Assembly: GCF_025947365.1 (NCBI RefSeq)
Contig: NZ_CP110012.1
Span: 2,728,001 to 2,792,000 of the forward strand
Direction of reading: 5' to 3'
Length of the DNA: 64,000 nt
Source: Flavobacterium sp. N502540
Lineage (GTDB): Bacteria > Bacteroidota > Bacteroidia > Flavobacteriales > Flavobacteriaceae
In this document: piece after piece, positions 44,445 to 55,400 of the stretch
Position numbering within the stretch: position 1 is the stretch's first letter
Layout of the letters: every line of letters starts with the position of its first letter
The notes under the pieces: model-generated
Database searches by the model: none
What the model was told of the DNA's origin: nothing
The model's input: only the letters and a program-made list of their open reading frames with translations
Made by a program: the position numbers and the translations under genes

Positions 44445-46235
44445 TTACCAGTCCACAAAAATGATCTTGTCTTTCCATGCGAGTTTTACAATTCCCAGAT
44501 TCCAGTTAATTTTATCTAATAGGATGTCCTGTGTTTTTCTTTCGACAATGACTTTGGGATTGTCTTCGTTAAGAATTATTTTGCCGGGTCTTTGTAAATA
44601 CTCATTTTGTAATAGGGCTATAGAAGAGTTTTTCATAATCGGCCAGTTGTCTAAAACGGCTTGCAGCATTTCTTTGCCTTGATCTTTTAACTCTTCCGAG
44701 AGTATAATGTTTCGGTTTATAGGTCGGTTTATGGGGATGTTGCACAACACTTTTTCGAACAGCATTTGAGATTCGTAATCCTGCTCCCGCTCTGTCGCGA
44801 TATAATGTAGCAGATGGGCGGCAGTTTCAGGATCGTTTATCGTATGGTCTTTACGGAGTAAACCGCAATTTCTAAAAAGATGTTTCAAAAAAGGATGCAC
44901 CAGTATTAGTCCCGCATTGTTTACATAGTGTGAAGAAGGAACATCCGAAGTTGCTCCGTCAGCAGGGAATAATGCCGAATGCCAGTCTTCCAGATCTTTG
45001 GTTTCTTCATTTTTACCTTCGATTTCCTTGTTACGATTCAAAAGAGCATTGATCTCTGCCGTTTCTTTAGCATCGGTTTCCGGGGATTTTGAAGAAAGAT
45101 TCCGATTTTCTTCGGTTTTCTTCTTTTTATCAGGATCACCAACGGTATGATTTTTTTTCTCTTCCTTATTTCCAGATTCTAGATCTCGAGCTTCCATTTT
45201 AGTATCAGGCTGAGGTTCGTTAGCAACTTCAGGAGATCTGTCAGTTTCTGAAAATTTTAATTTTAAGAATTCTTCTTTATCGCTTTCCGGAAGAACGTCG
45301 GAAGCGATTTGTTCAGAAAGAGTTTTTATAGCCGCTATTTCGGGAGTAAGATTGCTTAGTATCAAGAGGACTGATTTATCGGATACATTTTGCCTGATTT
45401 GTTCCAAAATGATTTTCAGGTTTTCCTGAGTTATAGAAACAAAAGAAGCAATTAACTGCACTAATTTTTCTTTTATCAGAGCCTCATCATGCTGTAATAA
45501 TTGCGAAAAGACGATCTCCCAAATTAAATTGCGCTGATGTAAGCCCTGTTTCGATTTCGAAACAAGTTTGCGCATATTGCGATGGATCTTCTCAATTATT
45601 TTGGTAGCTGTTTCTTTATCATCGGCGGCTAAAAGAAGTGTTTTTTTAAGGATATCATAAATCTGTGCGTCTGATAATTGTTTGATGAAACGGGTTCTGA
45701 TTTGGGAGTTTTTCAATGCATTTCGCAATTTTGAACCGAAAGTTTTGTCTCCAATATTTTTTTGTAATTGAGGGTCCTCTTCCGGACCAAGGGGAGTATT
45801 ACCATTAACATTGCTCTTACCATATTTATTGTCACTGGTAATCACCCACCAGGGACTGGTTCCCGTTTCCAGAAAAACGAAGAATTCATCACTATTTTTT
45901 TCTTCGCGGTTCATTAATTTGTAACGCTCCGTATCGGGAAAACCTTTTTGAATCTGATCGTCAATCTGTTTTTGAATCTGATTTAAAATTTCCAGCTTTA
46001 GGGCATTAAAATTAAGTTCAGGAGCGACAGAAAGGTTCAGGTCTAATTTTTCGATCTGAATACTGTACAGTGGTATTTGGGTATGGAGCGTATCAAAATA
46101 GGTTTCTAAAAGAGGAAGGAGTTCTTCTTTTAGAAACGTATCGAGATGATCTTTGAGGTAATACGCCTTCTCTTTAGATTGGGTATTGACCTCCAGAAAC
46201 AGCTTGTTGATGATATGGCTCCCAAGGTGCTGCAC
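44445..46235 (-). CDS. contractile injection system tape measure protein (Afp14-like)
   Basis: A 596-aa protein. The N-terminus (HIINKLFLEVNTQSKEKAYY ... PLLETYFDT) and the C-terminal block (VNNAGLILVHPFLKHLFRNC; ETAAHLLHYIATEREQ; FEKVLCNIPINRPI) are the conserved ends of the eCIS tape measure family; the middle (~330-400) is charged and low-complexity. The tape measure sets tube length and may occupy the tube lumen. The start is a GTG that directly follows the in-frame TAA of the upstream gene, with no gap; no other upstream start is possible. Confidence 0.85.
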   Translation of the reverse strand: MQHLGSHIINKLFLEVNTQSKEKAYYLKDHLDTFLKEELLPLLETYFDTLHTQIPLYSIQIEKLDLNLSVAPELNFNALKLEILNQIQKQIDDQIQKGFPDTERYKLMNREEKNSDEFFVFLETGTSPWWVITSDNKYGKSNVNGNTPLGPEEDPQLQKNIGDKTFGSKLRNALKNSQIRTRFIKQLSDAQIYDILKKTLLLAADDKETATKIIEKIHRNMRKLVSKSKQGLHQRNLIWEIVFSQLLQHDEALIKEKLVQLIASFVSITQENLKIILEQIRQNVSDKSVLLILSNLTPEIAAIKTLSEQIASDVLPESDKEEFLKLKFSETDRSPEVANEPQPDTKMEARDLESGNKEEKKNHTVGDPDKKKKTEENRNLSSKSPETDAKETAEINALLNRNKEIEGKNEETKDLEDWHSALFPADGATSDVPSSHYVNNAGLILVHPFLKHLFRNCGLLRKDHTINDPETAAHLLHYIATEREQDYESQMLFEKVLCNIPINRPINRNIILSEELKDQGKEMLQAVLDNWPIMKNSSIALLQNEYLQRPGKIILNEDNPKVIVERKTQDILLDKINWNLGIVKLAWKDKIIFVDW

Positions 46236-49200
46236 TTAGTTTAAACTTTTTAGTTGTGATTCGATGGCTTCCAGAATAAATTTGATGTCCTTAAACGGAA
46301 TCTTCTGATCGGTTAAGAAAGCTTTTAAGGTTCCTTTAGGATCGGTCTTATACTGATTTTTTACAAAACCTTGTAACAAGCTGTCTATACGTGCCGTAAT
46401 GGTTGTAAATGGTTTTTCGAATTTGTTTATGAGTTCTGCGGGCTGACATTTTATGATGGTATAGAAAAGCGAGATATGACTTTCGGTAAGGAAACTCAGT
46501 ACCGTTTTTTCCTCTTCCATTCTTGCATTTTTTGAACCCAGTAATAAATTACTGTAAATGCTGTCTGTAAACATCTCGATTAATGCAGTATTAAAATCAC
46601 CATTGATATAAGCACTGGTTTCTTTTTCAACACTTGCAAATTGTTTCTGAATTTCAGTAATCAGCGAAAGAGTTTCTTTACTGAATTTTTGTAATTCAGG
46701 CTGTTGGTTGATTTTTTCAAAAGTCAGGTTCGTTTTTTTGACGAATTCTACTGCATTAGTCAGACAGGGGTTTTCAGTCGGTTTTTCACGAATTCGGATA
46801 TCTCTTGGTCCGTCGACAGATTCGCCGCATCTTTTGTTGAGTGCAGAAAGCGACACTTTGATCACGTCGTTTTTGTACAGCGAAGTTGGTCGTATGATGG
46901 CTTCTGTAGCATCGGTTTCGATTACCTCTTCTTCGATGTTCCAGATGTATTTTAAAGCATCCGTAGATTTGTTGCTAAAGGCAATCTGATTATTTCTGAT
47001 TGCATAGCTAAACAAAGCTACAGGCGGATTCTGCATTATAATGGTGAGGTTCGAAGGTTTACCGTTTATTAGTACAACCACCTGATCTACATCTTTAGGA
47101 ACATTATTGCCGATAAAAATGTATTGACCTGCATCATTTTGGGAAACTCCGGGACCAGATAAAACCGTTTTTTTGCTATTTGGTTCAATAGTTAAAACAT
47201 GCGGTTTAAGGTCGTTTCTGCAGATATTTCTGGTGTCGATACCTACGACTACAGGCACTTCAAAAGTCACTGGATGCTGTGCCTGAGCATTACAGTTTCC
47301 GTTTTCACCTGTAACTTTTACCTGAAAGCTATAGCTTTCTTTAGCGGGTACTTCATAGGCATAAATATGCTGAATTTTTGTTTCTGTAGTGGCAACAGGC
47401 TCACTGCCATCTCCAAAATCCCAAGCATATTTCATGTCTTTCTGATTCTCACCGCTAATACTAAAATCAACCACAACTCCATCTTTATTAAGTGATTTCG
47501 GGAAGACAAAAGTGAAATCAAATTTTGGTTTTCTGAAAATGGTTATTTGACAGTTGGTTTCAAAATTATTCACTGTAAAAGTTATCGGTTTTCCGATGAG
47601 TTCTTCACTGACCAATTTTGGATCAAAAACAAATTCTCCATACTGATTTTTGGTGACTCCGCCATTCAAATCTTCGTCTACATCGGCTTTTACAAAGCCT
47701 CCGGTTGGTGTTACGTGAAAGGGGAAGTAAGGCGTTGTTTCATCAAAGCAGATATGGTTTACAGGTAAGGACAACGTGATGAAATTATCATCGCAGCATA
47801 AATACGGCAAGGTAAAATCGGCTATTACCGGATTTATCACAATAGATTCTCCGGGTTCTTTTTTATCGCCTTCTTTTTCAAAATCACCTGCGAGAGAATT
47901 TCCACGCGGATATTCGTACGGATAACCATAACCGTAATAATAAGGATATTGACTGTACTCACCTTCAATATAAATCATGACAAATGTGCCGCCGGGTGCT
48001 ACACCGGATTTGTGTTCGTATCCGTGATTTTTGTTCAGATAGTAAGAGGTATAATTTTCAACTATTTTTTTGGCTTCAGAGGCTTTTACTCCAAGTACAA
48101 CAACATTGAATCCTAAACCATACTGACGTCTGATGGCCTGAATCGTTTTTAGTGCTTTTTTGTAGTCTGTACCCTGATGGCCTTCGATTCTGTAGAAGTT
48201 GTGATCTGAGACCATTTCGTTAGGCCATTTTGTATTCAATAAGTTATCGTGATAACTTCTGTTATTGCGCTGCTGTCCGATAGTGGTTTTTTCGTAATCC
48301 CAAAGTTCAATAAGATGATCGCCCACGTTATTGTAAAATGGAATTGCTTTTTTACCAAGTGAACCCAATTCAAAACTGGGAGTGATTTTGATATAAGTAT
48401 AGTTTACATTGTAATTCGCTAATAATTGTACGCAGCGTTTTATCAGACTGTACAATTGCTGTAAATCTGTATTTTTCCCATAACAGATTGTAATTTCTTT
48501 ACCTTCTAAATCGACAATAAATTCGTTAATGGTGTCTTTCTTCCCGGGTTCGTTAAGCGTGTCAAAAGGCAGACAATCGTTACAGGTACTAAGGTTTTGT
48601 CCTGTGAGCAGCGGTGATTTGTAAAAAGAATGTCGGTATTCAAAACAAGGACCGCTTTTTTGCACTTCTCCCAGCATTAAGTGTTTGGGAAATGATTTGA
48701 TGTCGGGAAAGCAAAAATCATAGTCCATATTTGATAATAAAAGTCTGATCTCATTGTAAGTATCAATTAAATCATTGAGCAGATCGTATCGATACTGAAA
48801 ATCAGGAGGGACATTTTTTTCGTCAAAACTGTACAGAGCGGCCAGATTCTTTTTTATAGAATCCAGTATCGTTGGCATTTTTAATGGGGTCAATAGGATC
48901 TCAAAAGCGTCTTGCAATCTGGCCACTACATTGTTTCGGAACAGACCATTGGTGAATTTTCTCTTGATTTCATAATAACTGCTAAAATCTTCGGGCTGTA
49001 ATACAATGCGGTTAGAAACCAGTTCCGGAAGTTTGTAATACAGGTTAGAGAATTTGATTTTGCTAATAATCTTATCATGAGTGTTTATCTGCGCTGCAAC
49101 GGTTTTGCTTACCAATAAGGCTTTATGATTGCCGATGATTTCCAGTCCCTGATTGTCGCAGGAGAGACTGACACAGAGATCGGAATCTTTTTCATAAGAT

Positions 49201-49694
49201 TCGATATACAAAAGAACGACAGCATCGGTTACCTCTAATCCGGTATTTTTTTTAAGATAATGTATCGGATAAGTATTGGCACTTTCGGTAAGCTGCTGTT
49301 CGGCAGTTAAAAGTTCGAAGATCTCAAGCTGTTTTGAACCATCGTAAAAATAAGGTTTATAAGCCGCTTTTTTGTTGTCGTATACTTTATAATGCGTGTA
49401 TTGTTTACTTTCAAAATCAATAATTTTTCCGCCGTTTGGAGTAGACTTGTACAACTGTATAAGGTCACCGTCGGTTGTGATACCGCTGCCTTGTGTTATG
49501 GTAATGTCTTTTGAAACGGGGCTGTATGAAACCTTAAATCCGCAAATGATGCCGACACCACTAAGACCAATTCTGGAAATACGATCCTGATCATCAAAAT
49601 AATCTACAATCTCGTTAAGATGTCCTTCTGTTAGTACCTGATTTTTAGTGAATCTTCGGTACAGCGTTGTTATGGTTGAAAGTTTTACTAACAT
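46236..49694 (-). CDS. large PKD-containing eCIS protein in the fibre/adaptor position
   Basis: A 1152-aa protein. The N-terminus (LYRRFTKNQVLTEGHLNEIV ... DDQDRISRIGLSGVGIICG) resembles the start of baseplate-attached proteins conserved at this place in Bacteroidota eCIS. Residues ~560-640 contain a Tyr/Gly/Pro-rich stretch (SQYPYYYGYGYPYEY). PKD-like domains lie at ~728-815 (WDFGDGSEP) and ~893-966 (FSNKSTDALKYIW), and the last ~180 residues are helical. It lies between the baseplate wedge and tape measure genes, where Afp-type clusters carry the fibre gene afp13, but it is not recognisably a trimeric fibre. I infer a baseplate-distal or surface-contact protein. Its TAA is immediately followed by the start of the next gene in the same frame. 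Confidence 0.65.
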   Translation of the reverse strand: MLVKLSTITTLYRRFTKNQVLTEGHLNEIVDYFDDQDRISRIGLSGVGIICGFKVSYSPVSKDITITQGSGITTDGDLIQLYKSTPNGGKIIDFESKQYTHYKVYDNKKAAYKPYFYDGSKQLEIFELLTAEQQLTESANTYPIHYLKKNTGLEVTDAVVLLYIESYEKDSDLCVSLSCDNQGLEIIGNHKALLVSKTVAAQINTHDKIISKIKFSNLYYKLPELVSNRIVLQPEDFSSYYEIKRKFTNGLFRNNVVARLQDAFEILLTPLKMPTILDSIKKNLAALYSFDEKNVPPDFQYRYDLLNDLIDTYNEIRLLLSNMDYDFCFPDIKSFPKHLMLGEVQKSGPCFEYRHSFYKSPLLTGQNLSTCNDCLPFDTLNEPGKKDTINEFIVDLEGKEITICYGKNTDLQQLYSLIKRCVQLLANYNVNYTYIKITPSFELGSLGKKAIPFYNNVGDHLIELWDYEKTTIGQQRNNRSYHDNLLNTKWPNEMVSDHNFYRIEGHQGTDYKKALKTIQAIRRQYGLGFNVVVLGVKASEAKKIVENYTSYYLNKNHGYEHKSGVAPGGTFVMIYIEGEYSQYPYYYGYGYPYEYPRGNSLAGDFEKEGDKKEPGESIVINPVIADFTLPYLCCDDNFITLSLPVNHICFDETTPYFPFHVTPTGGFVKADVDEDLNGGVTKNQYGEFVFDPKLVSEELIGKPITFTVNNFETNCQITIFRKPKFDFTFVFPKSLNKDGVVVDFSISGENQKDMKYAWDFGDGSEPVATTETKIQHIYAYEVPAKESYSFQVKVTGENGNCNAQAQHPVTFEVPVVVGIDTRNICRNDLKPHVLTIEPNSKKTVLSGPGVSQNDAGQYIFIGNNVPKDVDQVVVLINGKPSNLTIIMQNPPVALFSYAIRNNQIAFSNKSTDALKYIWNIEEEVIETDATEAIIRPTSLYKNDVIKVSLSALNKRCGESVDGPRDIRIREKPTENPCLTNAVEFVKKTNLTFEKINQQPELQKFSKETLSLITEIQKQFASVEKETSAYINGDFNTALIEMFTDSIYSNLLLGSKNARMEEEKTVLSFLTESHISLFYTIIKCQPAELINKFEKPFTTITARIDSLLQGFVKNQYKTDPKGTLKAFLTDQKIPFKDIKFILEAIESQLKSLN

Positions 49695-49706
49695 TTTGAA
49701 TGGTAT

Positions 49707-52409
49707 TTATAGTGATCCTAAATTTGTTTTTCCCAGTATTATTTTCTCGAATTGATTTTCGTTTTCGTCGTTGCAGTCAAATAATCTTCCTGTAGGATAT
49801 AAATTGCTGAGGTTCGATAGAGAGGTGATAAGCTTTATGAGTTCTGTCTCCGGCTGATCCTGATTCAATAGAGTTTTGGCAAATAAATAATCCTTGTAAG
49901 AGTTCTCAAACCGCAAAAGTTCGTTTTCTGCCGGATTTTGAATTTCATTTTTCCGATGTCCGATCCAGCAGATTTTTGCCAGCACATGCGCCGGTAATTC
50001 TTCCTTAATTACTTTTTCGATATAATTTCTGAAATCGATGTTGGCAAAACGTAAAGTATATCCAGGCAGAATAATACTTACGCGATAGGAGTAAGGGTCG
50101 AGAGGCTCACAGCTCTTGCACTCATCGGTGCAGACCGGTAAAAATGTTGCCGGATTTACAATAGTTTGATTCACATCCGGGCGAAGCATCATGTGTTCTA
50201 CAATAAACAAACCTTCCTCTGTAAACACTTCTTTCATAAAATGTATCAAGTCGAGAATAGACTGCTTCACTTTAGCCAAAGAACTGTAATACGTATATCG
50301 TTTGGCAATGATTCTGTCCTTATGGTGTACGTCTTCAATCAACGGATTAATGATGTCATACGAATACTTTCCGGAAGGAGACCGGTGTATCTGAATGTTA
50401 TCGATGACCTGCGGATCTGTGATTCCTTTTTTAAAAGCCTCTTCGACATTGTATTCGCGGGTTTGAATGATTTGTAAAATAGCAAAATACATTTCCCGAT
50501 TGGCAATAGAGGTGTCGTAATACTCTGTTGTGGCAGAGAGCACGATTTTGTTTTTATCATCCCTGATTCTCCATCGGTATACCAGCTGATTGTCGGAATC
50601 AATAAAATGATAGAGATCAACAAATGAATCCGAAAGATGTCTTCTGTTGTAGTTTTTAATCCCCAAAAGCCTTGCAATTCTCTTTTTTACCCCCGAGACA
50701 TTATCAGTATCCCACAGATTGCTATTGGGTTGTCGGTAATAGTTAAAAGAACTGCCGCGGTTTTTGCTTACGATTTTATAATCTTTCAAAAAGTCTTCTT
50801 TGTTTTTCAGTACCACCTCATCCGTAGCACTGCCGTAGATACTTTTGTTAATGAAAACATATTCAGAGAAACGTTCTGCGAACCGTCCTAAAAGATGGTC
50901 CAGAATAGAATTTCGTCTTTCAATATTATTGTCCAGCTCTTTAAAAAGAATTTCGGTCAGATAATCATCATTGTTTTCAGGATAGTCCTCTACCAGTTCG
51001 CTAAAGCCCTTAATGTCTTTTACCGCCTGAGTAAAAAATGTTTTAGTGAGATTGCCGCTTACCGAAAGTATTTCGTTAACCTTTCCCAAATGTTTAAAAT
51101 AACTGGCCAGAATCTGATCAAAGAATAAAAGATAGGCTTTAAGCTGTTTGGCCTGCGATTGTCGGGCTACTGTGGCTCCTGACGGTAAACCGACTTCTCC
51201 GATTCCGTACGTATCTGGAAAATCGTTCTGTATGGTGGTATAACTGTTTGGGTTTAAGTAAGTGCCTTTTGGTATTTTCAGTTCTTTGTGCTGGCTGGAA
51301 TAATTGGTCGCTTTATCTTTTACGTCATTAATTTCCTTCAGATAAAGATCCACCTGGGTTTTATTGATGTTCAGAGGCAGTACTCCTTTATTGTAGTTGA
51401 AAACACTTTTATTACAGATTACCGGTTTTTGGTATTCTTTGAGGCAAAGCAGCCACTGATTCGCCACCGCTTCATCATCGCCGCAATTCCCAAGAGAGAT
51501 ATCTTTAATGGTCAGTACTCCGGGCACATTCATAATCAGTTTGATAATATCCGATAATCGCACCTCACTGGTCAGTTCGGCTTCGATTAATTCTTTGGTA
51601 TCAATAAAACCATGTTCCAAAACCGGCCCGTCGAAAATTTCTAAGGAAGTGTACCCCTTATCAAGCATTTGTTTAACGGAATAAAAATTAACGGTGGTTG
51701 ATAAATAACCATCCAATGCGGTTAACACCAGGGCATGAACCATTTCTTCGTCGGCCTGAGTATCGATCTCAATACTGGCGCATATTTTTATAGGATATTC
51801 ATCGACTTTTATAATGTTAATCAGATCTTCACACAGATTTCTGTTGGCATGGAATTTTTTTCTGATGAGGTCTTTGACGCTGTTAATGTCAGAAAGTTTA
51901 TTACTCTCGAAATCTACATAAAGATCGTACAAGCCTTTGAGCTGAAATTGCTTTTTAAGGCGGCTTGGGAGTTCGCTAAAATCCTGATAATTATAGGATA
52001 GTTGTTCGTCTTTGCAATTTATGTAAACGGTTTTGTAGTGCTTTGCCGGCCAGCAGTTTTTAACGCCGTCGATATCGATAAACAGTTTTCTGTAATCCAG
52101 TGCGGTAACCGGACTTGTAGTCAATACTTCCGAAGCCTTAAAAAATTGGTTGGGAATATCTTTTTCTTTTACGTCAGAAGCAAGGAGGTTTTCGATCGGC
52201 AAATCGGTTCTCATGCCGAGGTCGGTTATAGCATAACAAAGCATCTCCAGCATCGTGATACCGGGATCATGCGAATTAAAATCAGTCCATAATTTGCCAC
52301 CCAGCTGTTCGATATACTCAATGCCTTTTTTTCTGAGATAGAAAAAATCCAGGTCATCTTCGGTCGCAACCTTTTTAGGAATTGTATTATGTGGATTTAG
52401 TATTGACAT
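49707..52409 (-). CDS. eCIS baseplate wedge protein (Afp12-like)
   Basis: A 900-aa protein. The conserved motif KLWTDFNSHDPGITMLEMLC near residue 40 is a hallmark of Afp11/Afp12-type baseplate proteins. The middle is mostly helical, and the C-terminus (EEGLFIVEHMMLRPD ... SYRVSIILPGYTLRF, RNYIEKVIKEELPAHVLAKI) matches the end domain of such wedges. It builds the ring around the spike. It overlaps the end of the preceding wedge gene by 13 bases and lies 12 bases before the PKD-containing gene. Confidence 0.85.
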   Translation of the reverse strand: MSILNPHNTIPKKVATEDDLDFFYLRKKGIEYIEQLGGKLWTDFNSHDPGITMLEMLCYAITDLGMRTDLPIENLLASDVKEKDIPNQFFKASEVLTTSPVTALDYRKLFIDIDGVKNCWPAKHYKTVYINCKDEQLSYNYQDFSELPSRLKKQFQLKGLYDLYVDFESNKLSDINSVKDLIRKKFHANRNLCEDLINIIKVDEYPIKICASIEIDTQADEEMVHALVLTALDGYLSTTVNFYSVKQMLDKGYTSLEIFDGPVLEHGFIDTKELIEAELTSEVRLSDIIKLIMNVPGVLTIKDISLGNCGDDEAVANQWLLCLKEYQKPVICNKSVFNYNKGVLPLNINKTQVDLYLKEINDVKDKATNYSSQHKELKIPKGTYLNPNSYTTIQNDFPDTYGIGEVGLPSGATVARQSQAKQLKAYLLFFDQILASYFKHLGKVNEILSVSGNLTKTFFTQAVKDIKGFSELVEDYPENNDDYLTEILFKELDNNIERRNSILDHLLGRFAERFSEYVFINKSIYGSATDEVVLKNKEDFLKDYKIVSKNRGSSFNYYRQPNSNLWDTDNVSGVKKRIARLLGIKNYNRRHLSDSFVDLYHFIDSDNQLVYRWRIRDDKNKIVLSATTEYYDTSIANREMYFAILQIIQTREYNVEEAFKKGITDPQVIDNIQIHRSPSGKYSYDIINPLIEDVHHKDRIIAKRYTYYSSLAKVKQSILDLIHFMKEVFTEEGLFIVEHMMLRPDVNQTIVNPATFLPVCTDECKSCEPLDPYSYRVSIILPGYTLRFANIDFRNYIEKVIKEELPAHVLAKICWIGHRKNEIQNPAENELLRFENSYKDYLFAKTLLNQDQPETELIKLITSLSNLSNLYPTGRLFDCNDENENQFEKIILGKTNLGSL

Positions 52410-55400
52410 GACTCTTCGGATTGGAAATTAGGTGTTGTACAACTGTTGATTTTTGTAGAAATGATATGATTTTTTACTGATACCAGTATGCGTTTTGGGT
52501 TAGACGGTGACAGTACCGGCAAGAAATCCAGTGTTGCCTGATAAGTAATATCGTTCGGATTTTCTGATTCGGTATTGTCTTTGAGTTTCGCCATTTCTAA
52601 CTCTGCTAAATAGTCGACATAGTATAATTTTTCGATATAGTCAATGATCGTACTCCGGTGTAATTCAATTCCGAAAAGAATGTCCTGAGTGGTGTCAAAT
52701 GCCCATGGCGACAAGAATTTGGTGATATCTTCATTGAGCTGTTTTTTATAGAAGTTCTCATCGTATTGGGCATAAAACCGCACATTGAGTTTGATGATCA
52801 CTTTCTCGTATTCCGGATTAATTACAGCGACTTCGACATGCATACTGTTGAGATTGCTGATGTAATTTCGAATTTTATTTAAGGTAGCCGTATTTACTCT
52901 TGGCTCATAAAGATCAAATACATTTTTGTTTATGATATCCGGAACTACTATAAGAGTAATATCTCCGGGTGAAAGAAAGGATTCCTTTTCATTATTGGTA
53001 TGGTTCAGGCATTTTACTCTGAAAACTTCCGGAAATTCCTGAAGAATAAGATGCTCATAATCCCATAGCGTTATCGCTCTGTTTTTGTGACGAAGACGTT
53101 CACTTACCCGTTTGTAATAGGTCTCGTCTGATTCCTGTGCTTTTCCGTTAAAAGAATTAAAAGGCTGTGCTACACTTTTCACCTGTGTGATGCGGGTAAT
53201 GAGCTTAGAAATCGTTTCAGCAGGCAATCCTTTTTCTAAATGAGACAATTCGTTATTGTGGTTGTAAAATTCGGCTGTAACCACTTGTGTTTTTATATCG
53301 ATTACTTTGCAGACAGCATCATAAGCTTTATGCATTTTTGCTCTTACCCAGATGAGGTTGTCCGGAAATAAGGTGTTTGTTTTGGTAGCCTGTTTTGGAA
53401 TCGCAAATTTCAGAATCCCCGACTTTAAAAAATTATCGGTTGAATTGGCTAAAATTTCATTCTCGATATTTTTCCATTGATTGTCACAAAGAATAAACCA
53501 TTCTATTTTTTGTCTTCCGACGAAAGAGTCCACCTGTGGATTTTCGCTTCCTTCGAGTATCTGAACCAATAAAGCAACCTGCTGTAAAGTTTCGGCTTCC
53601 TCAAGACCGATGTAAAATTCGCCTCCTTTGCAATAATCAGGAACAAGACGGCTTGTAAGCGCGCTATTAGCATCCAAAACCCCTTTTTGTCTGGCAACAT
53701 TTTTTAAATAAGAATGTTCTTCGCTCTGTCCAAATGGAGCTTCATGAAATAATCGGATTCGTTCTGCCTGGTATTCGACTTCGGTTTGATGGGTAAAATT
53801 GACAGTTTCCTCCACCGTATAATCTAAACTAATGGTTTCGACAAATGGCGTATAAGCTTCATTCGGAATCAGGGTATCCGCAATTTTACTCATAATGGCA
53901 AGCGTATAAATTTTTGGGTACAAAGAGTGCAGCAACGATTGGTTTAGAGTCAATCGGATCGGGCCGCTCTTGTCAATGTCGTAACCGTCTCCTGTTAAAG
54001 GAAATTCGGTTACATAAACCCCGTCTTTTAGCGTAAACAAAGTAGTGTCTGTAATTTTGGTTTCCCAGTTTTCTTTATTTAAGAGGGATACATTACCTTT
54101 AAAATAAGCATCTGATTCTACAATAAGATCGGTGTCGACTGTGTTCAGAACCAAATTACTTTTTTCCGGAATATTTATGGCAACAGCATCTATTTTAGGC
54201 TGAGGATCTTCCGGCTGATTTACAGCTTTGTCTTTTATAATTTCTTCCAGAAACATTCCGTTAAAGAAAAGAGTCTGACTTATGGTGGTATCCTGATATT
54301 TCTTTTTGTAGGCCTGATAATGCGTTTTAAAAGATTTGGGCGTGTTTTTCCATTTTATAGAGACGTTGATATTCTTCCATTTTTTTGAAAACATTTCCGG
54401 ATAATCAATAAGAAATGACGAGCCGCTGGTAGGCTGTGTGGTAAAAGGATAGAAAGGTTTTTCGGCATTTAGTAAACCCGTGTCGCTTTCCAGTAATAGT
54501 GATTTTACATCTTTTACGTCTACTTTAACACCGATGCTGCTGATGGTTTTGGTAACCAGATTTCTAAATAAATAATGCCCTTTTTTGTCTTCTGTACGAA
54601 TTAAGAATCGGATAACAGGTTCTGTAGTTGAGAAATGTTCACCTAGTTTCTTTTGATTATAGTTTACAATAGAGGGGGTATCTTTTGAAATTTGAAACAT
54701 CAATCGCAATTGCTTTCCCGCAATACCGGAAGTAGCAGCTGTTCCTATAAGTTTAAAAGGACCAAGCCATTCTTTTTCACCACTGCAGAAAATGCTGATA
54801 TTATCAACAAGATCATTGACGGTAATTGGTTCCTTAAATGGTTCGTTATCAAAAGTAAAGGCCTCATTGAAGGCAATGGTAATATCGATATTTCTTTCGC
54901 CTTCTTTTAATTGCAATAAGGGTGAAGCGATGGTAAAGCCAAGTCTGGCGGCTTCCAGTTCAGTATATTTTTCTTCATCAGAAGTATATCCAAATGGCAA
55001 CCAGTACTTTGATCCTTCTTTAAGACTTTCTCCTTTTCCATCGAGAGAGTTGGCCACCTGACTGCATTTTATTTCCCCTAGGGTAGTATCGTTATAAACA
55101 CTTTTAAGCGCCGTAATTTGAGCTTTGTTGGCAACTAATTCTTCAGTTGTTTTATAGATAAGTTTGTTGCCTAAAGCATCTTTTCCGGCATCTAATTGTG
55201 TTTGCGCTTCGATTCGTTCTTCGGTACTTTTTTTAGCCAGCTCGAAAATAACATGTACCTGATCCGGTTTTGCAGCAAGTTTTTCGATTTGTAAAATATC
55301 TTTATAAAAGAAATCGAGATGTTTTTTGGTAATTTTATTAAAGCGCTCTTTAGACAGTTCCAATAATTTCAGGAAACAGATAAAAAGGGTCATGTGAGGC

